Notes: generated by a model from the letters alone, not told the origin. 47,733 nucleotides of DNA from Alphaproteobacteria bacterium (GCA_015062335.1 SUUU01000005.1:1-47733), one strand, 5' to 3'; shown: positions 17,237 through 25,958, numbered from the stretch's first letter. Numbers and translations are program-made.

Positions 17237-18277
17237 TCATCTTTTACTTGTTTTATCATTTGATGATGAACGGCTTTCTGCTTTCTTTCTCATATATACT
17301 CGATCATTTCCTGACATAATCACGGTATCAAGATCCTCCTTACTGATGAGCTCCTTGATGGATTTTCCCTCGCAAACCAGATCTGACTGTCTGATCTCTT
17401 GCCTCGTATTCCCATCATTGTGTAACACAATACTTTGCTCATTTACCGAAACAACCCTGACTTTCGGCTTAGCATTTTTCGGCGTGATGTATAGAGAACT
17501 CCAAATCTCATACTTAACATTAACTGATGCATTCTTCTGAGTTCTTTGAGCCTTTTTCGCCGTACTTATACCAAATTGAGAAAAACTTACTCTCATCGCT
17601 ATTTCTCTATCAGGAATTTTCCCGTGAAACCTTAACTTTATACTCCTTTGAGTCTTCGGAGGGATAATAATTTGTTTAGGATAAATGTCTATACAATTGC
17701 ACAGCCACTCAAAATTTGCGAACAGCTTATATTTCTCAGCAGCCCGCGAGTCATCTTTGATTTTCATTAGCTCCTTTGCATGTATAAAAACCTTTTCTTC
17801 GCCATCTCCATGCAGACAAACCCATCCACCTTTTGGATCACTAGTCAAGCTCTTCCACTCACTTACACTCAAAAAGAGATCTCCTCCATTTTTTCGTTGC
17901 AAGCGAATTTTTACATCACCTTTCTGATTATTTTGTAACTTTTTCACTTCCTGCACATCTACAAATATAATTTTTCCATTTTTATCATAAAGGCAGATCC
18001 GTCCGTTATTTCTGAATCGATTTCGCAGTTCTTTTAATTCCTTGATACTCATTAAAATATCTTTTCCGTTTTTATCCTGCAATCTAATCCATAACCCTAA
18101 TTCAAAGGCAAGTAAACTATCGCTTGTATTTGTTATATGATATTGGAATGTATTTTCATCTTCCACCACCCAAGTGTACACAAATGGAACAATCTGCATG
18201 GAATTTAACTCTGAAAAACAAGGCACTAAAACCAACAATAAGCTTAAAATTTTAATAATATTTGACATTTTATTCAT
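17237..18277 (-). CDS. Periplasmic fimbrial chaperone (PapD-like) with an internal four-repeat insertion
   Basis: Binds unfolded pilins in the periplasm and delivers them to the usher. Signal peptide about 1-27. The first immunoglobulin-like domain begins at about residue 28 with FQYHITNTSDSLLAFEL, a chaperone strand pair. It resumes at about 182 with LCNCIDIYPKQIIIPPKTQR and REIAMRVSFSQFGIS, equivalent to the PxxxxLxPgxxxxVR and ExxyRl segments. The second domain starts near 258 with IWSSLYITPKNAKPKVRVV and has HNDGNTRQE. Between residues 63 and 180 four tandem repeats of about 30 residues interrupt domain one. Total length is 346 residues, against about 230-250 for usual chaperones, and the excess is nearly all the insertion. 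The tail is Ser/Lys-rich. First gene of the minus-strand fimbrial unit. Confidence 0.82.
   Translation of the reverse strand: MNKMSNIIKILSLLLVLVPCFSELNSMQIVPFVYTWVVEDENTFQYHITNTSDSLLAFELGLWIRLQDKNGKDILMSIKELKELRNRFRNNGRICLYDKNGKIIFVDVQEVKKLQNNQKGDVKIRLQRKNGGDLFLSVSEWKSLTSDPKGGWVCLHGDGEEKVFIHAKELMKIKDDSRAAEKYKLFANFEWLCNCIDIYPKQIIIPPKTQRSIKLRFHGKIPDREIAMRVSFSQFGISTAKKAQRTQKNASVNVKYEIWSSLYITPKNAKPKVRVVSVNEQSIVLHNDGNTRQEIRQSDLVCEGKSIKELISKEDLDTVIMSGNDRVYMRKKAESRSSSNDKTSKR
17738..18091 (-). repeat. Four tandem ~30-residue repeats inside the fimbrial chaperone
   Basis: Repeats at protein residues about 63-92, 93-121, 122-151 and 152-180. Each has the pattern hydrophobic-x-Ile/Cys-Arg/Cys-Leu, a turn (DKNG, DKNG, RKNG, GDGE), a hydrophobic strand (DILMS, IIFVD, DLFLS, KVFIH), then ELK/EVK/EWK/ELM-x-L and a Gly/Asn-rich linker. 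They look like strand-turn-strand-helix units. The fourth is the most divergent. The DNA copies are diverged, so this is an old protein repeat and not a recent DNA duplication. Confidence 0.8.
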
Positions 18278-18368
18278 CTTTGCAAACTAACTGCTTACTA
18301 ATATAGTATACAATTACAACAAATTCAATGCATTATGTAATATATTTTGTATTTTTAGCATAATAATA

Positions 18369-18397
18369 TTGCCATTTGCTTAATTGTATCTTAATAT
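18369..18397 (+). promoter_or_regulatory. Probable promoter of the pilin gene
   Basis: TTGCCA (five of six), a 17-base spacer, then TAATAT (four of six), about 30 bases before the pilin ATG. It lies in the roughly 150-base AT-rich gap between the divergent pilin and chaperone genes, so both fimbrial units could be controlled from here. Confidence 0.55.
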
Positions 18398-18426
18398 TTC
18401 CCCGTAGAGAGAAGTTATGTCGAAAT

Positions 18427-18888
18427 ATGAAAAAAATATTTTCTTTATTGTTGATAGTTTTTTGCCTGTATTCTTATGCAGACAAATCGGCTGAAGTAGA
18501 AGTAGAATCAAAGGTAGATGCGCACTTAAATATTGTTCGTCTCGATTCCGGTATCGTGGATTTGTTTCGTCCTAGTCCTGTCAGATTTGCTATATTTTCA
18601 AATATTGATAAAAATATAAATTTAGAGGCAGATTCTGACTTTAAGGCCACCGACGTTAATAACAATCAGCATTACATTGATTATCAACTAGCTGTCAATG
18701 TGCGAGGAACGGATCACACAATAAACGAAACCAATAAAAAAATTGAAATAGAGCGTGATAAGTTCGATGATAATAAAAGATTAGATATTGATGTTACAGC
18801 GACTCCTGTCGACTTAAATAAAATAACGACGTTGCCGGCAGGAATTTACAAAGGAAAATATACTTTGAAAATATCGGCTGTCAATTAA
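18427..18888 (+). CDS. Putative major fimbrial subunit (pilin)
   Basis: A 153-residue exported protein with a classical signal peptide (MKKIFSLLLIVFCLYSYA, cleavage after about residue 18) and a mature beta-rich domain of about 135 residues. The ending LPAGIYKGKYTLKISAVN resembles the final strand of chaperone-usher pilins. The mature part has no Cys, so it lacks the disulphide of type-1 pilins and is closer in style to CS1-like or other non-classical subunits. The ATG at 18427 is chosen because it starts the signal peptide; GAGAGAAG lies 12 bases upstream, a weak spacing. Divergent from the chaperone gene, and it ends 11 bases from the convergent mrcA stop. Function inferred mainly from context. 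Confidence 0.65.
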   Translation: MKKIFSLLLIVFCLYSYADKSAEVEVESKVDAHLNIVRLDSGIVDLFRPSPVRFAIFSNIDKNINLEADSDFKATDVNNNQHYIDYQLAVNVRGTDHTINETNKKIEIERDKFDDNKRLDIDVTATPVDLNKITTLPAGIYKGKYTLKISAVN

Positions 18889-18899
18889 AAAACGGATGC

Positions 18900-21413
18900 T
18901 TAATACACCCCAAACAGCTGAATTGCCTCATCGTTTTGACCGTCTTTTAAGTCAGATGTTTCTTCGTTTTGTCTCTCTTCTTCAGTATCTTTCTTTGAAG
19001 AGGATATCGGGTTTTTTAAAGGATCGATATCAACAGAAAGACTCGTAGCTTCATCATATTTTAAGGATTCCCAAATGGTCGTTTTTTCTCGTGGAGCTCC
19101 CCCTGTCTCCAGATCAATTTGTCTCAATTTTATACCATTTGGCACTCTGAACGGCTTTGGGGTTAAATATTTTTTTGCATGCTTCATAAAATCGACAAAT
19201 ATTGGTAATGCTGTTGCCGTGCCACTTGCGTTTTTACCCAATGATTTCAAATGATCATCAAATCCGACAAACACGCCAACGGCAATATCCGGAGTGTATC
19301 CTATAAACCAAGTATCCTTGCTTTCATTACTTGTTCCTGTTTTTCCCGCAATTGGAAAGCCCAAAAATCTTGCTGGAACACCGGATCCTCTTTGAATAAC
19401 ACCTTCCAACAAAGATGTTAGTTGATAAATGCTCCTTTCATCCTCAATCTGCGATCGAATGTCATTTAGTCTCGGAGCTTCTTCGTTGTCACTTAAGATC
19501 GCTGTCCTCGCGTCTGCTTTATAAATAAGCTTTCCGTGTATGTCCTGTATATAATCAATCAATGTCGGCTCTATCTTTTTTCCTCCGTTAGCAAACATTG
19601 AATAAGCTGTAACAAGTTGCATCAACGTGGCTTCTCCAGCACCTAAAGCAAAAGAAAGATACTGAGGCATATTTTCGAATAAATCAAATTTTTCAGCTAA
19701 TTCTGCTATTTTTTTCATTCCGACTTCTTGAGCTATCCGAACAGTTGCAGTATTTACGGATTTTTCCAAAGCCTGACGGAAAGTAATTTTATCCAAAACC
19801 GCATCCCGATAATTGCGAGGCTTCCAAATTCCGAGCTGTGGCCCTAAATCTATTTCCACAGGGCTTGCATCTATAATTGTGTTAGGAGCAAAACCATTTA
19901 CAAGACCGGCTAAATACACAAATGGCTTAAATGCCGAACCTATTTGTCTTTTAGCCTGAGTAACTCTGTTAAACTCGCTTTGGGCAAATGAATATCCCCC
20001 TTGCATCGCCAATATTCTGCCGTTGTGGACATCCATAACAACAATAGCTCCCTGAACTTTTGGTACTTGCCTCAATCTATATTTGTTGTCTTCGATCTCT
20101 ATCAACACAACATCTCCTGACTTAAGATCTTTTGCCCAACGTAAATCAACGGAAGCAATATGAATATTCTTCTCCGTTTCTGTAATTGCCTTTCCTTTCG
20201 TATCAGTAACTACCGCCCTTATAAACTTTTCGCCGCCTTTAGGAAATTGAACAGCTTTCAGCGAAGATATTACAATATCTTTCGATTGGTTAACGTCGAT
20301 ACGACCAACAGGACCTCTCCATCCAAACCCCCTATCGACAGTTTCCAAACCCCGTTTTAGAGCAAAATATGCACACTTTTGAAATCTACTGTCGAGAGTG
20401 GCACGAACTACTAATCCCTCGTTATTAATATGACCACTCGGGTACTTACTTTTTAAATCCTTTCGAATTTCTTCAGAAAAGTACTCCGCCAAATAATCAT
20501 TGCGATGTTGGGTAACAATTTGTAATTCTTCTTTAATCGAAATTTTATATTCTTCTTCAGAAATGTATCCATCATCCAGCAATCGTCCTAGCGCCCAGTT
20601 TCTTCGATTTATTGCCCTTTCTTTATTTTTTACAGGATGATAATTGTTGGCGCCTTTTGCAAGAATCGCAAGATATGCGCTTTCAGAAATGCTCAACTCA
20701 TCAATCGTCTTGCCGAAATACGTTTTAGCTGCCGCCGCAACTCCATAACTTCCCAGCCCCAGGTAAATTTGATTCAGATATAACTCTAAAATTCGGCTCT
20801 TACTCAAAGCACTTTCAATTCGATAAGCTAAAATTGCTTCTTTTATCTTTCGAAGATAGGAAATCTCATTGCTTTTTATCAAAAAAATTCGAGCCACCTG
20901 TTGAGTAATCGTAGAAGCACCTTGCGGCCTCTTTCCGCTACCTATTCTTTTAAAATTTGTAATTAACGATCTTGCTATTCCGAAAAAATCAATTCCAGCA
21001 TGCTGATAAAAATGCTTATCTTCAACCGCAATAAACGAATTAATAACTTTCTGCGGGATTAACTCAATAGGAACAAAATATCTTTTTTCACTAGAATATT
21101 CGCAAAGTTGTGCACCATCTTGTAAAAACACCTTAGTAGCGGCGGTCGGATTGCAATTCTTTAAATTGTCATGATTAGGTAAGTCTGAACAAAAGAAATA
21201 CAGTATAACAATAAGACTCGCCACTCCAACACCAGCAATAGCAAAAAATGAACAGACTGTATAAAGGATTATTCTCAAAATAAAAGCGAAAAATCCGGAA
21301 TCTTTTCCTTTCTCGAAAGAACGAGCATTTCTTTGAGTCGCAAAATCTTCCAAATTCGCGTTGTCTTTCCGAGACAGGCGACTAGCCTTTTCGTAAATAT
21401 CTTCATCTTTCAT
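18900..21413 (-). CDS. mrcA: Penicillin-binding protein 1A (bifunctional transglycosylase/transpeptidase)
   Basis: Polymerises glycan strands from lipid II and cross-links them at the inner membrane's outer face. A 38-residue charged cytoplasmic tail precedes one membrane helix (about 40-73). The GT51 domain has the catalytic Glu131 in AVEDKHFYQHAGID and the QGASTITQQVAR motif. The transpeptidase domain carries SAFK (SxxK) in RQIGSAFKPFVYL, SVNTA (SxN) and KTGTSNESKDTW (KTG). An OB-like insert separates the two. Length of 837 residues is typical of class A PBP1A. Its ATG overlaps the amiC stop by four bases (ATGA). The presence of all catalytic residues implies that the cell makes peptidoglycan. 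Confidence 0.97.
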   Translation of the reverse strand: MKDEDIYEKASRLSRKDNANLEDFATQRNARSFEKGKDSGFFAFILRIILYTVCSFFAIAGVGVASLIVILYFFCSDLPNHDNLKNCNPTAATKVFLQDGAQLCEYSSEKRYFVPIELIPQKVINSFIAVEDKHFYQHAGIDFFGIARSLITNFKRIGSGKRPQGASTITQQVARIFLIKSNEISYLRKIKEAILAYRIESALSKSRILELYLNQIYLGLGSYGVAAAAKTYFGKTIDELSISESAYLAILAKGANNYHPVKNKERAINRRNWALGRLLDDGYISEEEYKISIKEELQIVTQHRNDYLAEYFSEEIRKDLKSKYPSGHINNEGLVVRATLDSRFQKCAYFALKRGLETVDRGFGWRGPVGRIDVNQSKDIVISSLKAVQFPKGGEKFIRAVVTDTKGKAITETEKNIHIASVDLRWAKDLKSGDVVLIEIEDNKYRLRQVPKVQGAIVVMDVHNGRILAMQGGYSFAQSEFNRVTQAKRQIGSAFKPFVYLAGLVNGFAPNTIIDASPVEIDLGPQLGIWKPRNYRDAVLDKITFRQALEKSVNTATVRIAQEVGMKKIAELAEKFDLFENMPQYLSFALGAGEATLMQLVTAYSMFANGGKKIEPTLIDYIQDIHGKLIYKADARTAILSDNEEAPRLNDIRSQIEDERSIYQLTSLLEGVIQRGSGVPARFLGFPIAGKTGTSNESKDTWFIGYTPDIAVGVFVGFDDHLKSLGKNASGTATALPIFVDFMKHAKKYLTPKPFRVPNGIKLRQIDLETGGAPREKTTIWESLKYDEATSLSVDIDPLKNPISSSKKDTEEERQNEETSDLKDGQNDEAIQLFGVY

Positions 21414-22393
21414 AATTTTTGACCCGATTTAAAATACTCATCCAGCGCGTACACCATAGCACAAACCACTTTATTCCGAAATGACTTGGTTAGTAACAAA
21501 ACCTGATCTTTTTTATTTGATAAATACGCTAACTCGATTAGTACAGCAGGACTTGAATTTTTTAAAATTTTCCAATCACCGAAACGACATGTTTTATTTC
21601 GAATTTTACAACGTCGAGGCACATACTTTGTCAGAATATTTGCAAATTTTCTGGAAAGTTTTAGATTGGATTGATACAGTGACAGATTCTCCATTGAATT
21701 TAAAGCATTTTCCGGCAAAGTGTAAACGGACAACCCACTTAAAGAAGGATCTTTATTGTAATCTGTGTGCAAAGATATAAAAAAACTGCCTTTCGCGTTG
21801 TTTATAATTTTTAATCGGTCCTCTAAAGATACGAATTCGTCCGCATCTCGAGTTAACACAACATTGTATCTTCCGGTATTTAATAGCGCTTGTCGCAATT
21901 CTAATGCTGCAACAAGTGTTATGTTTTTCTCAGATTGTTTGTTATACGGAGAAACTGTCCCAGGATCTTTCCCTCCGTGACCCGCATCTATAACGATTGT
22001 TGGTTTTTTTGTTATTGAAAAACTTATCTTAATAGAGGTCTTGTTGTAACTTTTTTTCAGAAACTTCACATCCTCATTAAAAGACATGATAAACATCAAT
22101 GACTTATCACCGATTTGCTCGAAAAAGTACCCTCGCAAACATCCTTGACTCCCGTGCTCAAGTAACGGTTTTTCAACCGGCTTCTTAAATGTTAAAAACA
22201 TTTTTAATCCATTTGCCGGAGTAAAAATAAGCGGATTAAAATCAAATCCCTTCTTTATATTTATGTTGAGAGTATATACATTTTCATTTTTACTTATCCA
22301 TGCTTTTTCTACAGGATCAGTTGCCCCCTGTGCCGATGATACTTGTAAAAATTCACAAATGATTACCAAAATGATTAATTTTAAAAGTTGCAT
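21410..22393 (-). CDS. amiC: N-acetylmuramoyl-L-alanine amidase (amidase_3)
   Basis: Zinc amidase that cleaves the bond between MurNAc and the stem peptide, used in septal splitting and turnover. A signal peptide (about 1-23, ending SSAQGA) is followed by an AMIN-like beta domain (about 25-125) and the amidase_3 domain (about 130-320). The domain shows VIDAGHGGKDPG (zinc His), a Glu in the SEKN helix, SLHTD (second His) and VLIELAYLSN (catalytic Glu). Size of 327 residues is somewhat short but complete. It sits directly upstream of mrcA with overlapping stop/start, the usual alphaproteobacterial pair. Confidence 0.94.
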   Translation of the reverse strand: MQLLKLIILVIICEFLQVSSAQGATDPVEKAWISKNENVYTLNINIKKGFDFNPLIFTPANGLKMFLTFKKPVEKPLLEHGSQGCLRGYFFEQIGDKSLMFIMSFNEDVKFLKKSYNKTSIKISFSITKKPTIVIDAGHGGKDPGTVSPYNKQSEKNITLVAALELRQALLNTGRYNVVLTRDADEFVSLEDRLKIINNAKGSFFISLHTDYNKDPSLSGLSVYTLPENALNSMENLSLYQSNLKLSRKFANILTKYVPRRCKIRNKTCRFGDWKILKNSSPAVLIELAYLSNKKDQVLLLTKSFRNKVVCAMVYALDEYFKSGQKL

Positions 22394-22415
22394 TCTGAAA
22401 ACCGCTTAAACATTT

Positions 22416-23312
22416 TTATGATTTTGTCTTCTGCCTTCTTCCTCTTGCAAAATCATCACCCGACATTCTGCCTTTTCCCGCCGGTTGAACTTCAATAATT
22501 TCCAACATTCCGTCCTTACACTGAATCCTCAAATGATTCGGAGATTGTCTCATTTTATCTGCGAGTTTTGCGTCTATTATTTTTACTCTGACTCCATCTA
22601 TTTCCATCCATGCACAAGGACTCGGAGATAACGCCTTAATCTGCCGTAAAACCTCAATACAATTTTTTTTACAATCTATCTCCATCATTTGTTTAGAAAT
22701 TTTCGGAGCATAGCAACTATTCTCATCTGATTGCGGTTTTGCATTCGTTAACAAATTAGGCAAATCAAGCAAAGCATTTTCGATCATATATGCCCCGAGA
22801 GAAGCAAGATCATTAGTAAGCTGTCCACTGGTAGTATGAGGCAAAATAGGCCATGATTTCATTGCTAAAACATCTCCCGTATCCAATCCGGCATCCATTT
22901 TCATAATAGAAACGCCAGTTTCTGTATCTCCGGCCCAAATAGCAGACTGAACAGGAGACGCCCCTCTCCATCTCGGTAACAGCGAAGCATGAATATTAAT
23001 AAACAAAGAGCTATCCAAAAAACTCTGAGGAATAATCAATCCGTATGATGCAACAACAGTAATATCCGCATTGAGTCGTTTAAACTGTTCTAGCGCTTCA
23101 TCTGTCTTCAACGTCTCCGGAGTCATTACTTCGATATCGTGTTGTTCAGCATATTCATGAACAACCGTTGTTTGAATTTTGTAATGTCGTCCAGTAGGCT
23201 TTGGAGCACGAGAATATACCGCAACAACATTAAACCCCTTGTTGATCAAACGACGTAGTGCAACAAGAGAAAACTCGGAGCTCCCCATAAACACAATACG
23301 TTTGCTGAGCAT
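22416..23312 (-). CDS. fmt: Methionyl-tRNA formyltransferase
   Basis: Formylates initiator Met-tRNA using 10-formyl-tetrahydrofolate. N-terminal catalytic domain: IVFMGSSEFS near residue 6, NIHASLLPRWRGASP (Asn and His of the active site) near 106, and MDAGLDTGDV (Asp) near 138. The C-terminal tRNA-binding domain includes IKALSPSPCAWMEIDG and ends basic. Length of 298 residues is normal. The ATG abuts the def stop (TAAATG), giving the canonical def-fmt pair. Confidence 0.97.
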   Translation of the reverse strand: MLSKRIVFMGSSEFSLVALRRLINKGFNVVAVYSRAPKPTGRHYKIQTTVVHEYAEQHDIEVMTPETLKTDEALEQFKRLNADITVVASYGLIIPQSFLDSSLFINIHASLLPRWRGASPVQSAIWAGDTETGVSIMKMDAGLDTGDVLAMKSWPILPHTTSGQLTNDLASLGAYMIENALLDLPNLLTNAKPQSDENSCYAPKISKQMMEIDCKKNCIEVLRQIKALSPSPCAWMEIDGVRVKIIDAKLADKMRQSPNHLRIQCKDGMLEIIEVQPAGKGRMSGDDFARGRRQKTKS

Positions 23313-23828
23313 TTAAGCCTCTTTTTCAGTTAAAAAATTTTTTTCTTGTGATTTTTTAAATCTCTTTAATGCCAAACTTCTTTTCAGTCTGCTTAAGCGA
23401 TCTACATACAACATCCCCTGTAAATGATCCAACTCATGTTGCAAACAGCGTGATAACAATCCGCATGCATTCACCTGCTGTTTATCAAAATTCTCATCAA
23501 AATATTCTACAGTTACCCGAGAAAAACGTTGCACTGTTTCAATTAAATTCGGTAACGATAAACAACCTTCCTCTGATTCAACTCTGTCTTCAGATGTCCA
23601 AACAATTCTTGGATTTATCATTTTAAATAAGACCGCAGGATCATCCCTGACGTCAATAACTACCAGTTTTTTCAAAACACCAACTTGAGGAGCCGCCAAT
23701 CCTACTCCATTCCAATCGTACAATTTTTGACTCATTTCATTCAGGATTGGTAACACGTTCGAATCACCGATCTCAACATCTTCGCACTTTTTAGATAAAA
23801 CAGAATCCGGATAAATCTTCAAATCCAT
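23313..23828 (-). CDS. def: Peptide deformylase
   Basis: Metalloenzyme that removes the formyl group from nascent proteins. The three motifs are present: GVGLAAPQVG (motif 1), EEGCLSLP (motif 2, metal Cys) and QHELDHLQG (motif 3, HExxH). I place the start at 23828 (MDLKIYPDSVL, 171 residues) because the family starts there and GAGG lies upstream. An open frame continues 33 codons further but overlaps the previous gene and has no family similarity. It is immediately followed by fmt. Confidence 0.96.
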   Translation of the reverse strand: MDLKIYPDSVLSKKCEDVEIGDSNVLPILNEMSQKLYDWNGVGLAAPQVGVLKKLVVIDVRDDPAVLFKMINPRIVWTSEDRVESEEGCLSLPNLIETVQRFSRVTVEYFDENFDKQQVNACGLLSRCLQHELDHLQGMLYVDRLSRLKRSLALKRFKKSQEKNFLTEKEA

Positions 23829-23899
23829 ATTAATGGCCTCTTTCTCGAAGACTACTCTATCACATTCTTCAGATTTTTTATAGAGAAACGAATCAAATG

Positions 23900-24508
23900 C
23901 TAATGAACAAACAACTCTTCCGGACAAATATCTTGAAGATCCAAATCGGCAATCAACTGAAGATGATCAAAGCATCTATTCGCTAATCCGAGTCTTCCCT
24001 CCCTTTCCAACATAAGATCCAACTTTTCTTTCAGTTGATGCAAATAGATAACATCTCCTGCAGCATATTTTAACTGCTCTTCAGATAATGAATCACGCCC
24101 CCAATCTGATGATTGTTCTTGTTTAGACAAATCCACACCTAGCATGTCCTTACATAAATTTTTTAATCCGTGTTTATCCGTATAAGTCCGAACCAGTTTA
24201 GATGCAATCTTTGTACAATAAATATTATTCACTCTTATTCCGAAGGTATAATTCAAAATTTCGACATCAAACCTTGCGAAATGAAAAATTTTCTGTATTT
24301 TCGAATCTTTTAAAATCCTTTTCAGATTAACCGCTTTGCCACATTGATCTTTCAAAATCTGAACCATATGGACATCGCCATCTGAAGAACACATTTGAAC
24401 CAAACACAGGCGATCTCTTTTGGTAACTAATCCCATAGTCTCAGTATCAATAGCAACACTGTTCTGGAACACTACATTGTCAGGAAGATCATTCTTGTAT
24501 AACTTCAT
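23900..24508 (-). CDS. Short RNase D-type 3'-5' exonuclease (DEDDy)
   Basis: Exoribonuclease of the DnaQ fold; RNase D relatives trim tRNA 3' ends. The acidic residues are Asp21 and Glu23 in VAIDTETMG, the Asp in HFARFDVE, and YxxxD in YAAGDVIYL. The protein is only 202 residues and lacks the HRDC domains of the long E. coli enzyme, a form that is common in alphaproteobacteria. The ATG at 24508 has GGAG 8 bases upstream; eight more codons are open but unsupported. It begins 14 bases after the tRNA-Leu gene on the same strand. The assignment to the family is firm; the precise substrate is inferred. Confidence 0.88.
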   Translation of the reverse strand: MKLYKNDLPDNVVFQNSVAIDTETMGLVTKRDRLCLVQMCSSDGDVHMVQILKDQCGKAVNLKRILKDSKIQKIFHFARFDVEILNYTFGIRVNNIYCTKIASKLVRTYTDKHGLKNLCKDMLGVDLSKQEQSSDWGRDSLSEEQLKYAAGDVIYLHQLKEKLDLMLEREGRLGLANRCFDHLQLIADLDLQDICPEELFVH

Positions 24509-24522
24509 GAAACAAACTCCAA

Positions 24523-24609
24523 TGGTGCCCAAAAGAAGACTCGAACTTCCACCCGCTTGCGCGGACTAGGACCTGAACCTAGCGCGTCTACCAATTCCGC
24601 CATCTGGGC
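24523..24609 (-). tRNA. tRNA-Leu(CAG)
   Basis: 87 nucleotides with encoded CCA. The 5' strand GCCCAGA pairs with TTTTGGGC-type 3' strand (one G-U), the D arm has GGCGGAATTGGTAGACGC, the anticodon stem CTAGG/CCTAG closes loop TTCAGGT with anticodon CAG, and a long variable arm (CCGCGCAAGCGGG) is present as in class II Leu tRNAs. The T loop is TTCGAGT. It lies between efp and the RNase D-type gene, all on the minus strand. Confidence 0.96.
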
Positions 24610-24619
24610 ACAAAAAGGC

Positions 24620-25183
24620 CTACTTCGCCTTTTCTACATAAGAACCATCGTCAGTATTTACCACGATGCGAGTACCTGCGTCAATGTGCGGAGGAACCAA
24701 TATTCTTTCTCCGTTTTCCAAAACAGCCGGTTTGTACGACGCCGTTGCAGTTTGCCCCTTTACAACAGCATCAGCTTCAATGACTGTCATAACGACAGTA
24801 TCAGGAAGCATTACGCCTATGATTTCACCATCATACGACTGAATTTTCACCATCATGTTATCTTGCAAAAATCTCGCAGGTTCGCCGATTATCTCTTTAT
24901 TAATCTGGATTTGATCAAAAGTAACGGTGTTCATGAAAGTAAAAACATCCCCGTCGCTGAATAATAACTGATACTTTTCTTCATCCAAAGATACTTTTTC
25001 TAAGACGTCTTCTGAGCGAAATCTTTCATTTAATTTCGTGCCTGATTTTATATCTTTCAACTCAGCCTGTACAAAAGCTCCACCTTTCCCCGGCTTAACA
25101 TGCTGCAATTTGCAAGCTGTCCACAATCGACCATTGTGCTCAATTAACATACCTATTCTTAGCTCGTTAGCTCCAATCTTCAT
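24620..25183 (-). CDS. efp: Elongation factor P
   Basis: Relieves ribosome stalling at polyproline stretches by binding near the P-site tRNA. Three-domain protein of 187 residues; the domain I loop is KPGKGGAF with the modifiable Lys33, the substrate of EpmA-type beta-lysylation. The OB domains II and III have GEPARFLQDNMMVK, LPDTVVMTVIEADAVVKGQ and a final IVVNTDDGSYVEKAK. The modification genes epmA/epmB are not in the window. It heads a minus-strand series running through the tRNA and RNase D-type gene to mrcA. Its 3' end is 10 bases from the tRNA 5' end. Confidence 0.97.
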   Translation of the reverse strand: MKIGANELRIGMLIEHNGRLWTACKLQHVKPGKGGAFVQAELKDIKSGTKLNERFRSEDVLEKVSLDEEKYQLLFSDGDVFTFMNTVTFDQIQINKEIIGEPARFLQDNMMVKIQSYDGEIIGVMLPDTVVMTVIEADAVVKGQTATASYKPAVLENGERILVPPHIDAGTRIVVNTDDGSYVEKAK

Positions 25184-25268
25184 ATTGCATTCCTATAATA
25201 TTGCGTTTTGTAATTTACGATGTTATAGGTATTTTTCCAATAGCATTTAAAAATTTTTTGGAGATTTA

Positions 25269-25958
25269 ATGAAAGCAGTAGGATTAATTCAGTCATTTGG
25301 ACGAAAAAGAGCACGAGGACTGAGTACAACTCAGAAAAACAATCTCGATTCATTGGCTGAAAAGTTTGGCATCAGTCTCGCAGATACGAACTTAGACCCT
25401 CATTCTATTTTTGACAACAGATTTTCAAGCATATTTGTCGAAATAGGATTTGGTGGTGGAGAGCATCTGATACAAAACTCCATTTTGCATCAAAATATCG
25501 GTTTTATCGGTTGTGAACCTTTTGAGAACGGAGTAGCCAACACATACAAAAACATTAGCAATAACAATTTACTCAATGTTCGAATTTTCAAAGGCGATGC
25601 TAGATTGTTACTTAATCAATTTAAGAACGACACCATTAAGCGTTTTTACGTACTTTTTCCAGATCCATGGCCGAAAAAAAAGCATCATAAAAGAAGACTT
25701 TTATCCGTTGATTTTTTAAAGCTATTACAAAAAAAAGCTACTTCCGATGGAGAATTGGTAATAGCGACCGATAGCGAAGACTATATGTTAAATATTCTTG
25801 AAAATTTAAAAATTGCAAAAATTTGTGATGATATCACTGATTTGTCTCAATTATCGAACAAACCTAAGTGGTTTTTAGAAACAAGATATGAACAAAAAGC
25901 GTTACAACAGGGAAAACAGTGCTATTACATAAAATTGCAACTAAACAAAATTGCATAA
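25269..25958 (+). CDS. trmB: tRNA (guanine46-N7)-methyltransferase
   Basis: SAM-dependent enzyme making m7G46 in the variable loop of tRNAs. Recognisable segments are FGRKRARGLS near residue 10, the SAM site VEIGFGGGEHL near 58, GCEPFENGVAN near 80, the FPDPWPKKKHHKRRL signature near 130, and TDSEDYMLN and FLETRYEQKALQQGK near the end. The 229 residues match the family. GGAG is 5 bases before the ATG. Divergent from efp across an 85-base gap. Confidence 0.96.
   Translation: MKAVGLIQSFGRKRARGLSTTQKNNLDSLAEKFGISLADTNLDPHSIFDNRFSSIFVEIGFGGGEHLIQNSILHQNIGFIGCEPFENGVANTYKNISNNNLLNVRIFKGDARLLLNQFKNDTIKRFYVLFPDPWPKKKHHKRRLLSVDFLKLLQKKATSDGELVIATDSEDYMLNILENLKIAKICDDITDLSQLSNKPKWFLETRYEQKALQQGKQCYYIKLQLNKIA

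Noticed and set aside
23829-23927. Longer N-terminus for peptide deformylase
   Set aside because: The extra 33 residues overlap the exonuclease gene and are not similar to deformylases; the family start MDLKIYPD with GAGG fits better.
24557-24964. Plus-strand open frame across the tRNA and the efp 3' end
   Set aside because: It runs antisense through a clear tRNA-Leu and elongation factor P, with no family similarity.
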